NCBI GenBank assembly: GCA_937901265.1
Contig: CALCHA010000063.1
Location: 1-6,123 of the forward strand
Direction of reading: 5' to 3'
Length of the DNA: 6,123 nucleotides
Source: an uncultured Phycisphaerales bacterium
Lineage (GTDB): Bacteria > Planctomycetota > Phycisphaerae > WQYP01
Position 1 is the stretch's first letter, and every line of letters starts with the position of its first letter. The position numbers were made by a program, and so were the translations under genes. This document shows, piece by piece, positions 1-4,550 of the stretch. Under the pieces are notes generated by a model. It had not been told where the DNA came from. It saw only the letters and a program-made list of their open reading frames with translations, and searched no databases.

Positions 1-729
1 GGGGAGGGGGCGGAGGGGGGCGTTTTCGGGGGCGATCTGGGGGAGCAGGAGGGTGGAGTGGGCGGCGCGGGGGGGGGCGGGAGTAGCGCGGGGGGCGGGG
101 GAGGTGGTCGCGGCCCCGGCTTGTTGGCTGCCGCCGACGCGGCCAAGAAGCTCCGCAACTTCCGAGATATTCCAGCGACCGGCACGATCCTGCGCGACGA
201 TCAGGGTGGGCCTGTCGAGGGTGATGTCGTGGAGTTGCAGCGGTCGCCGGAGGAGCAGGGGGATCAGCGCGGTGTGGTGAACCTCCATGCGCGGCACACG
301 GAGGAACGCATCTTTGCCCAAGGGCAGCGAGAGGGCGACGTCGGTGAGCGTGGTGTCGCCCCACCAATCGGTCTGCAGGCTGGCGGCATCCACGCGGAGG
401 CCGAATTGGGATTCCAGTTGTCCGATCACGAACGTGCGCGGATAGCCCGACCAGAGCACCAGCTGAACGGTGGTGACGAAGATCGCCAGAAGCACGAGCA
501 GGCAAAGGAAGAGCCACGCGAGGCGGCGTGGCCAGCGGCGGCGGGCTCGCGGGGCGCGGGCCCGGGCCGGGACTGGAACTGGGGTTGGGGTTGGGACTGC
601 CGTCGCGGCTGAGAGTGCAAAGGGACGTTTCGCGGTAGCGATCTCCTCGACGTTGTGGATCGTCCGCGGCGGCGTACCACCAGCGGAAATGTCGATCGGG
701 GAGTCGAAGGGGATCACGGCGGGCCTCAT
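1..729 (-). CDS. AsmA-like membrane-anchored envelope protein, N-terminal part (runs off left edge)
   Basis: The frame stays open for 243 codons from ATG at 729 to the window edge, so the C-terminus is missing. Residues 1-66 are low-complexity, with a Pro-Thr-Val stretch (about 45-54) and then an Arg/Ala-rich basic stretch. One strongly hydrophobic segment follows at about 70-93, indicating a single inner-membrane anchor with the rest in the periplasm. Residues 105-190 carry the AsmA-type pattern: QFGLRVDAASL, a run of amphipathic strands, then LTLDRPTL-like LDRPTLIVAQD and GRWNISEV. AsmA-family proteins are large beta-helical periplasmic proteins linked to outer-membrane lipid transport and assembly; the family call is by recognition and the role is inferred. 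A Pro/Ala linker lies at about 205-222. Its start is 18 bases after the lipoprotein stop, which suggests cotranscription. The ATG at 729 has no Shine-Dalgarno; a GTG at 717 has GAGG six bases upstream and is a real alternative. The C-rich homopolymers near the edge are prone to sequencing error. Confidence 0.8.
   Translation of the reverse strand, partial: MRPAVIPFDSPIDISAGGTPPRTIHNVEEIATAKRPFALSAATAVPTPTPVPVPARARAPRARRRWPRRLAWLFLCLLVLLAIFVTTVQLVLWSGYPRTFVIGQLESQFGLRVDAASLQTDWWGDTTLTDVALSLPLGKDAFLRVPRMEVHHTALIPLLLRRPLQLHDITLDRPTLIVAQDRAGRWNISEVAELLGRVGGSQQAGAATTSPAPRATPAPPRAAHSTLLLPQIAPENAPLRPLP
564..595 (+). other. G-tract cluster with quadruplex potential
   Basis: The plus strand holds G-runs at 564-566, 569-571, 581-584, 587-590 and 593-595, ending in a telomere-like GGGGTTGGGGTTGGG. 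It lies on the template strand of the AsmA-like gene, in the part encoding the Pro-Thr-Val stretch. The nine-base loop between two of the runs makes a canonical quadruplex only marginal. It may simply reflect the biased codons of the proline-rich stretch. Confidence 0.3.
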
Positions 730-747
730 GGCTGGGGGCGGGGGAAA

Positions 748-1401
748 TCAGCGCGAGGGGCGCTGCTGGGCGCTGGGAATGTTGCCGGAGGTGCGCGGTC
801 CGTAACCGAGAATCCACCAATCGTCGCGGTTGGTGCGCCCGATGAAGGGGCCGGAGGCCGCGACAAGCTCCCCGCTGTCGGCCCAGTAGGCAACAATGGC
901 GACCGAGGCAATGCCATCCTGCTTGATGTTTTTCAGCAAGGCGATTTCCGGCGTGGCGATGAGCGGGCCTGCGGTGATGCCCGTGCCCCCCGCGACGCCC
1001 GGGAGAGCGATCTGCGGCAGGCCCACCAGCAGGTTCTGTTTGTCGATGCCATGCGCCGCGCTGCGAACTTCCACGATGATTTGCGCCGCCTCCCGGGTAT
1101 TGACCAGGCGGGCACCCTCGATCAGGAGCTTGGCGCGGACCTCGCCGAGGAGAAAAAGGTAATCGGCGGTGGTGTCGGTGTTTCGGTCGTGCGGCGTCAG
1201 GTAGGCGTCATCCACGAAAACGAGGCGGTCGCGCAGCGCCGACGCCGAAAGCTGGCTGACCGCCGTGGTGACAGCCTGGTTGAGCAGCAGCATTTCTGTC
1301 GCAGTGCGCGGCGGATCGGTCACGCGGACACTGGAGCATCCGGTGAGGCAGACAGCTGCAAGCAAGAGCAGCGCTGTGCTGAGGCGGGGGGGTGTTGCCA
1401 T
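748..1401 (-). CDS. DUF6655-like outer-membrane or periplasmic lipoprotein
   Basis: This is a 217-residue lipoprotein. A type II signal peptide is clear: a short basic start (Arg6), a hydrophobic core at 8-18, and lipobox LTGC at 19-22 with Cys22 as the acylated residue. The mature start, CSSVRVTDPPRTATEMLLLN, matches the conserved opening I associate with DUF6655, a family of unknown function seen mostly in Planctomycetes-like genomes. Other family-like stretches are LRDRLVFVDDAYL, an IVEVRSAAHGID segment, a Gly/Pro-rich middle with ATPEIALLK, and DDWWILGYGPRTSGNI near the end. The frame stays open upstream to an ATG at 1506, but that start would put a 35-residue Pro-rich stretch before the signal peptide, so I chose the ATG at 1401. 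Only a weak GGA lies upstream of it. The gene is upstream of, and 18 bases from, the AsmA-like gene, which fits a shared envelope role. No catalytic motif is visible. Confidence 0.82.
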   Translation of the reverse strand: MATPPRLSTALLLLAAVCLTGCSSVRVTDPPRTATEMLLLNQAVTTAVSQLSASALRDRLVFVDDAYLTPHDRNTDTTADYLFLLGEVRAKLLIEGARLVNTREAAQIIVEVRSAAHGIDKQNLLVGLPQIALPGVAGGTGITAGPLIATPEIALLKNIKQDGIASVAIVAYWADSGELVAASGPFIGRTNRDDWWILGYGPRTSGNIPSAQQRPSR

Positions 1402-1515
1402 TGGTGGGGCATCCGCAATAGGGGTGCCAGACGGCCGCCCGCCAGGGCGACACGTGATGCGGGCGAGCAGGGGCGGAGGCGGTTTGGGCACGGGCCCTCC
1501 AGACATTTGTTCGGA

Positions 1516-1544
1516 AGTATACGCGGGAGCGAACGCGGGCGCAA
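1516..1544 (-). promoter_or_regulatory. Candidate sigma70-type promoter for the lipoprotein/AsmA unit
   Basis: On the minus strand, TATACT (1516-1521) lies 17 bases downstream of TTGCGC (1539-1544). The -10 matches the consensus at 5 of 6 positions and the -35 at 3 of 6. Transcription would start near 1509, giving a leader of about 108 bases before the ATG at 1401. This supports the short form of the lipoprotein. It is a sequence match only. Confidence 0.4.
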
Positions 1545-1661
1545 TCCTGGGAGTGCGGGAAACGTGGGCGTGCGGGAGGGAAAGTGGTCAGGATGGGCCG
1601 CGGTGGGCCTGGGGCGCACGTGGCATTATGCTCGGGTGCGCGATTTTTGGGTGAGGAAAGG

Positions 1662-1667
1662 TATAAT
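1662..1667 (+). promoter_or_regulatory. Perfect TATAAT -10 box, probable leaderless start for the small gene
   Basis: A consensus TATAAT sits exactly six bases before the ATG at 1674, so the expected transcription start coincides with the start codon. No good -35 is visible at 16-19 base spacing. The only Shine-Dalgarno-like GAGG (1653-1656) is 17 bases from the ATG, too far to serve it, and would lie upstream of the transcript start. The arrangement is typical of leaderless mRNAs. Confidence 0.5.
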
Positions 1668-1673
1668 GCGCGG

Positions 1674-1865
1674 ATGGAAAAGGTGGTTCGGAAATTTGCC
1701 AGTCATGCGGCGGCGGATGCGGCGGATGATGCGTTTTACCGGGGGTTGACGCCGAAGCAGCGGATGGAGATTTTGCTGACGCTGATTGAGCGAGGGAAGA
1801 AGCCGCATGAAACTGGACAGAGACCTGCGCGAGTTTATCGAATTGTTAAACTCGGAGAGAGTTAA
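1674..1865 (+). CDS. Small protein of unknown function paired with a nucleotidyltransferase
   Basis: This 63-residue soluble protein begins MEKVVRKFAS. It has an alanine- and aspartate-rich segment (about 12-20), a helical block with FYRGLTPKQRMEILLTLIER at 21-40, a polar GKKPHETGQR stretch, and a basic end, ARVYRIVKLGES. I recognise this type of small protein, with its LTPxxRxxILLxLIxR core and a VYRI-type C-terminal strand, as one found directly upstream of DUF6036-like nucleotidyltransferases; its function is unknown. Its last 59 bases overlap the nucleotidyltransferase gene in another frame, so the two are almost certainly translationally coupled. The frame extends upstream to ATG codons at 1584 and 1593, but a perfect -10 box six bases before the ATG at 1674 favours that start and a leaderless transcript. 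A role as antitoxin or partner is inferred from size and position only. By eye the gene is less GC-rich than its neighbours, hinting at acquisition. Confidence 0.75.
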   Translation: MEKVVRKFASHAAADAADDAFYRGLTPKQRMEILLTLIERGKKPHETGQRPARVYRIVKLGES

Positions 1866-2253
1866 ATATCTGGTCATTGGCGGTCATGCGGTGGGGTATC
1901 ATGCGAAGCCACGGTTTACCGGGGATATTGATTTTTTCATCGCCGTGGATGGGACCAACGCGGAAGCGGCGATGCGCGTGCTGGATCGCTTTGGGTTCGG
2001 CGACGTTGGAGTGACGGCGAGGGATTTTTTGAAACCGGATTTCGTGGTGCAGTTTGGCTATGCGCCGAATCGCATTGACATTGTGACCGGGATATCGGGG
2101 GTGTCCTTTGAGGAGGCGTGGGCGGGGCGGGTGGAGGGGGACCTCGATGGCGTGGCGGTGCACTACATCGGGAAAGAGATGTTGATGCAGAACAAGCGGG
2201 CCAGTGGTCGACCGAAGGATGTTGAGGATTTGCGGGTGTTGGAAGGGAGTTGA
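1807..2253 (+). CDS. DUF6036-like MNT-type nucleotidyltransferase
   Basis: A 148-residue protein of the minimal polymerase-beta-like nucleotidyltransferase superfamily. The helix EFIELLNSERVKYLVIGG leads into the nucleotide-binding Gly25-Gly26. The metal-binding pair follows as TGDIDFF (Asp40, Asp42), and NRIDIVTG supplies a likely third carboxylate at Asp91. The C-terminal KRASGRPKDVEDL (130-142) is characteristic of the DUF6036/AbiEii-like branch. Such enzymes typically transfer nucleotides to protein or RNA, and relatives act as toxins or antitoxins in TA and abortive-infection modules. The catalytic residues appear intact. The ATG at 1807 is preceded by GAGGG at 1792-1796, ten bases away; an upstream in-frame ATG at 1786 lacks family support. 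The gene overlaps the 63-residue protein by 59 bases. No HEPN-domain partner is present, so this is not a classical MNT-HEPN pair. The actual substrate is unknown. Confidence 0.85.
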   Translation: MKLDRDLREFIELLNSERVKYLVIGGHAVGYHAKPRFTGDIDFFIAVDGTNAEAAMRVLDRFGFGDVGVTARDFLKPDFVVQFGYAPNRIDIVTGISGVSFEEAWAGRVEGDLDGVAVHYIGKEMLMQNKRASGRPKDVEDLRVLEGS

Positions 2254-2370
2254 GCGGCGGCGAACTGGATTTTCGGCACGATATCGGGCGGCGAATTCGA
2301 CGGTGGCGAATTTATTCGTCCTTCCGAAGCGAGGTGGACGACGGACGCAGTGCTTCCGATTGCGTTTTTT

Positions 2371-2585
2371 AGCGGTCGGCCTTGGCCGACAGAGAAGGGG
2401 CGATACGGCCTGGCCCCGGCAGCTGTCCTTCCGTGGCGAGGTCGTCTTTTACACAGCCAACACCGTGTTCGACGTCACGGCGCCTGGTAGAAAACAGCTT
2501 CCATGCAACGCCGGTCGAGGAGGAAACCGGGTCGCCGCTGGGCTGGGCGTCTTCTGTCTACCAAAGTCAGCCAAGGCCGACTGCT
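2371..2585. repeat. Inverted-repeat pair with palindromic ends (candidate MITE or REP-like element)
   Basis: The left end at 2371-2390 (AGCGGTCGGCCTTGGCCGAC) and the reverse complement of the right end at 2566-2585 agree at 18 of 20 bases. Each end is itself nearly palindromic: GTCGGCC-TT-GGCCGAC on the left is perfect, and the right copy has one mismatch. The 175-base interior shows no transposase and no convincing gene. The symmetry fits a non-autonomous mobile element or a long-spaced doublet of REP-type palindromes. No target-site duplication is obvious. It could also help separate the two convergent genes. Confidence 0.5.
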
Positions 2586-2587
2586 TA

Positions 2588-2601
2588 AAGCGCTCGCGCT
2601 T
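2588..2601 (-). terminator. Weak hairpin just after the moeB-like stop
   Basis: AAGCG and CGCTT can pair around a CGAG loop (read on the minus strand), starting two bases beyond the stop codon. Only a short TTTAA-like tail follows, so it is a weak Rho-independent terminator at best. The right-hand palindrome at 2566-2585 lies immediately beyond and could add to termination. Confidence 0.3.
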
Positions 2602-2602
2602 C

Positions 2603-3823
2603 TCAGTAACGCAGGATCGACGGGTCGACGATCAGCGACCACGCATCAATTCCGCCCGCGAGCGAGTGCACGTTTTTGAAGCCCTTTTTCCGCAGGAGGG
2701 CGGTGGCGTTCATGGAGCGCACGCCGGAGTGGCATTGGGCGACGACGGGGCGGTCTTTCCATTCATCGATTTCGGACGCCCGCGAATCCAGCTCGCCCAG
2801 CGGAATGAGCGTGGCGCCGGGGATGCGGGCGGTGTTCCATTCGCGTTGCTGGCGGACGTCGAGGATGAGAACGTCCTGCTTTTTGGCCAGCATTTCCTGG
2901 AGCTGGGCGGGGTGAACTTCCCACTCCGGGTTGATGTTGAGCTGGATGCCGTGGTCGGTGACGATGGGCTTTGCCGCGTTGGCCGAGGGCATCCCGCAGA
3001 ATTCCTGGTAGTCAATGAGGGCCTTGATGGAGGGCTTGTCGCCGCAGATGGGGCAGTTTTTGTCGCGCCGCAGCTTGAGCGTGCGGAACTGCATGTCGAG
3101 CGCATTAAGGACCTGCAGCCGGCCGAAGAGCGGCGTGCCCGTCCCGGCGAGAATCTTGATGGCTTCGTTGGCCTGAATGGAGCCGACGATACCGCACATG
3201 GCACCCATGACGCCGCCCTCGGCACAGGAGGGGACCATTCCGGGAGGGGGCGGCTCCGGGTACTGACAGCGGTAGCAACCGGTCGAGACGGGCTTGCCGT
3301 TGAACTGAATGAGGTGCGGCGCAAAGACGGTGTTGAGGCCTTCAAAGCGGAAGATGGAGCCGTCGACATTGATTTTTTTCAAAAGAACGCAGGCGTCATT
3401 GACGAGGTAGCGGGTGGGAAAGTTGTCGGTGCCGTTGATGATGACGTCGTAGGGGGCGATCCATTCCATGGCGTTTTCGGAGGAGATGCGGCCGGCGTGC
3501 TTGACGATTTTGACGTCGGGGTTGAGCGCGGTGAGGCGGGTCTCGGTGACGTCGAGTTTGGAGTGGCCGACGTCGGCGGTGGTGTAGAGGATCTGCCGCT
3601 GCAGGTTGGAGTGGTCGATGGTGTCGAACTCCACGAAACCGATGGTGCCGACGCCGGCGGCAGCGAGATACATGCCGATCGGACAGCCGAGTCCCCCGGC
3701 ACCGATGATGAGTACTTTGGCGTTGAGAAGTTTGCGCTGGCCTTCGTCGCCGATCTCCGGGAGGGAGAGGTGGCGGGCGTAGCGATTCTTCTGCATTTCG
3801 GTAAGGGCGCTGAGGGGGGGCAT
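2603..3823 (-). CDS. moeB: MoeB/ThiF-type sulfur-carrier adenylyltransferase with C-terminal rhodanese domain
   Basis: A 406-residue cytoplasmic enzyme that activates the C-terminal Gly-Gly of a ubiquitin-like sulfur carrier (MoaD, ThiS or CysO type) by adenylation and, through its rhodanese domain, can deliver sulfur to it. The E1-like domain (about 10-260) has the nucleotide loop GAGGLG at 41-46, FVEFDTIDHSNLQRQ at 63-77, and GTDN at 131-134 with the catalytic Asp133. Zinc cysteines are at 183/186 (CYRC) and 257/260 (CPIC), and a likely active-site Cys200 lies in SCAEGGVMG. The rhodanese domain (about 300-398) has the active-site loop CHSGVRS with Cys364. The order matches mycobacterial MoeZ and human MOCS3. 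The frame continues far upstream, but the ATG at 3823 has GGAG six bases before it (3830-3833 minus) and gives the family's normal N-terminus. Which carrier it serves cannot be decided here; a JAMM peptidase gene is its divergent neighbour. Confidence 0.93.
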   Translation of the reverse strand: MPPLSALTEMQKNRYARHLSLPEIGDEGQRKLLNAKVLIIGAGGLGCPIGMYLAAAGVGTIGFVEFDTIDHSNLQRQILYTTADVGHSKLDVTETRLTALNPDVKIVKHAGRISSENAMEWIAPYDVIINGTDNFPTRYLVNDACVLLKKINVDGSIFRFEGLNTVFAPHLIQFNGKPVSTGCYRCQYPEPPPPGMVPSCAEGGVMGAMCGIVGSIQANEAIKILAGTGTPLFGRLQVLNALDMQFRTLKLRRDKNCPICGDKPSIKALIDYQEFCGMPSANAAKPIVTDHGIQLNINPEWEVHPAQLQEMLAKKQDVLILDVRQQREWNTARIPGATLIPLGELDSRASEIDEWKDRPVVAQCHSGVRSMNATALLRKKGFKNVHSLAGGIDAWSLIVDPSILRY

Positions 3824-3856
3824 GGCAGACTCCAAGTCAGGGAACAGGGGTTGGGG

Positions 3857-3862
3857 ATTATA
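3857..3862 (-). promoter_or_regulatory. Perfect TATAAT -10 box for the moeB-like gene
   Basis: On the minus strand the consensus TATAAT lies 33 bases before the ATG at 3823, which predicts a leader of roughly 27 bases containing the TTGGAG ribosome-binding site. No good -35 is visible at the usual spacing, so an activator or a relaxed -35 would be needed. Confidence 0.5.
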
Positions 3863-3929
3863 GCGGGGAATAGCCCGGGACGAAGCCGCACCGACGCGTG
3901 AAATTTGAACGTCCGCCGATGAAGGGACC

Positions 3930-3939
3930 GGAGCGCTCC
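3930..3939. repeat. Perfect 10-base palindrome between divergent genes
   Basis: GGAGCGCTCC sits in the 192-base gap between the divergent moeB-like and JAMM genes, followed by a very G-rich stretch (3955-3980). It could be an operator half-site pair or a small hairpin. At this GC content a 10-base palindrome can occur by chance. Confidence 0.3.
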
Positions 3940-4015
3940 CAGCGGAGCCGCGCGCGGGGGGCGGCGGGGGGGGAGGATGGGTAGGATGCTCCGGAATTCT
4001 TTTTGAGGGTGTGCC

Positions 4016-4456
4016 ATGAGCGAGCTGGTGACGGTGGTGTTGCAGGCGGGCGTGGAGGAGGCCATCGGCGGGCATGGCGTGGCGGCCTATCCGGGCGAGT
4101 GCTGCGGCTTGCTCATCGGGCGCGTGGAGGAGGGGCGGGCAGTGGTGGTCGAGGCGGTGCGGGCACGGAACGTCTGCGAAAAGGGCCGGGAGCCCGACCG
4201 CTACGTCGTGGAGCCACGCGATGTGCTGGCAGCCCTGAAGGCGGCGGCGGCGAAAGGGCTGGACGTCGTGGGGGTCTACCATTCCCATCCCGATCATCCA
4301 GCCGCCGCAAGCAAGATGGACGCAGATCTCGCCCAACCCCTCTGGGCCTACGTGATCGTCAGCGTGGTCAAAGCCAGAGCGAGCGAGCTTCGCGCCTGGA
4401 CCGCCGGCGACCCCGGCACCCCCATGCGCGAACTGGGCGTCGTAAGCTGGGGGTAA
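4016..4456 (+). CDS. JAMM/MPN+ metallopeptidase (M67 family, Mec+-like)
   Basis: A 146-residue, single-domain zinc metallopeptidase with a complete JAMM signature: Glu28 in PGECCGLLIG, His89 and His91 in YHSHP, then Ser99 and Asp102 in SKMD. Bacterial members of this size cleave after the C-terminal glycine of ubiquitin-like sulfur carriers; mycobacterial Mec+ releases cysteine from CysO-cysteine. The motif is seen directly; the substrate is inferred from the family and from the divergent MoeB-rhodanese gene, the natural partner in such pathways. The ATG at 4016 has GAGG seven bases upstream (4005-4008), so the start is well supported. A weak TAGGAT -10-like box lies at 3982-3987. No signal peptide is present, so it should act in the cytoplasm. 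No sulfur-carrier gene or CysM-type cysteine synthase is visible nearby. Confidence 0.9.
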   Translation: MSELVTVVLQAGVEEAIGGHGVAAYPGECCGLLIGRVEEGRAVVVEAVRARNVCEKGREPDRYVVEPRDVLAALKAAAAKGLDVVGVYHSHPDHPAAASKMDADLAQPLWAYVIVSVVKARASELRAWTAGDPGTPMRELGVVSWG

Positions 4457-4498
4457 CGCCGAGCGCCGAACGCCGAACGCCAAACGTCGCAATGCGAC
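4457..4498. repeat. Four-copy heptamer tandem repeat plus small hairpin
   Basis: Four 7-base units (CGCCGAG, CGCCGAA, CGCCGAA, CGCCAAA) run from 4457 to 4484, starting directly at the base after the JAMM stop codon. A 5-base-pair hairpin (GTCGC-AAT-GCGAC, 4486-4498) follows without a T-run. Similar GAACGCC heptamer arrays occur between genes in several GC-rich bacteria and can produce spurious frames in annotations. The hairpin might end the JAMM transcript but is not a standard terminator. Confidence 0.6.
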
Positions 4499-4537
4499 CT
4501 CCCCTCCCACGTTTCCCTTACACAAACTTCCCTTAAT

Positions 4538-4541
4538 GAGG
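4538..4541 (+). promoter_or_regulatory. Ribosome-binding site deciding the PL26-like start
   Basis: GAGG at 4538-4541 is nine bases before the ATG at 4551. It overlaps a more upstream in-frame ATG at 4536, which itself has no Shine-Dalgarno. Other genes here (moeB-like, JAMM) have clear Shine-Dalgarno sites, so 4551 is preferred. Confidence 0.5.
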
Positions 4542-4550
4542 CAAATCGTG

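Larger units (their letters stand above)
1402..1673. other. Divergent intergenic region
   Basis: These 272 bases separate the minus-strand lipoprotein/AsmA unit from the plus-strand small-protein/nucleotidyltransferase pair. They hold one candidate promoter for each direction, listed separately. The stretch 1525-1620 is G-rich on the plus strand. I see no supported gene or RNA in it. Confidence 0.6.
2254..2602. other. Intergenic region between convergent genes, no supported gene
   Basis: These 349 bases lie between the stop of the nucleotidyltransferase (plus) and the stop of the MoeB-rhodanese gene (minus). The first third contains loose GGCGGCGAA-type repetitions with no clear structure. 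The rest is occupied by a pair of inverted palindromic repeats and a small hairpin, listed separately. Open frames cross it, but without recognisable protein features. Confidence 0.6.

Noticed and set aside
58..612. Plus-strand frames over the first 800 bases
   Set aside because: They are low-complexity Gly/Arg sequences opposite the AsmA-like coding frame, which has a membrane anchor and family motifs.
655..1749. A 364-codon plus-strand open frame
   Set aside because: It is antisense to the lipoprotein, which has a convincing lipobox and family motifs, and its product is Gly/Arg-rich shadow sequence.
2371..2390. The left palindrome as a Rho-independent terminator for the nucleotidyltransferase
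   Set aside because: The T-run (2365-2370) lies before the hairpin on the plus strand rather than after it, and no T-run follows in either direction.
2382..2588. A 68-codon plus-strand frame inside the inverted-repeat element
   Set aside because: No ribosome-binding site, domain or recognisable family; it starts within the left palindrome and is more likely a by-product of the repeat.
2204..3901. A 565-codon open frame on the plus strand
   Set aside because: It is antisense to the clear MoeB-rhodanese gene; its Gly/Asp/Val-rich product is the usual shadow of a GC-rich gene and has no recognisable domain.
4457..4498. The heptamer array as a short CRISPR
   Set aside because: Units are 7 bases, directly tandem, with no spacers and no cas genes nearby.
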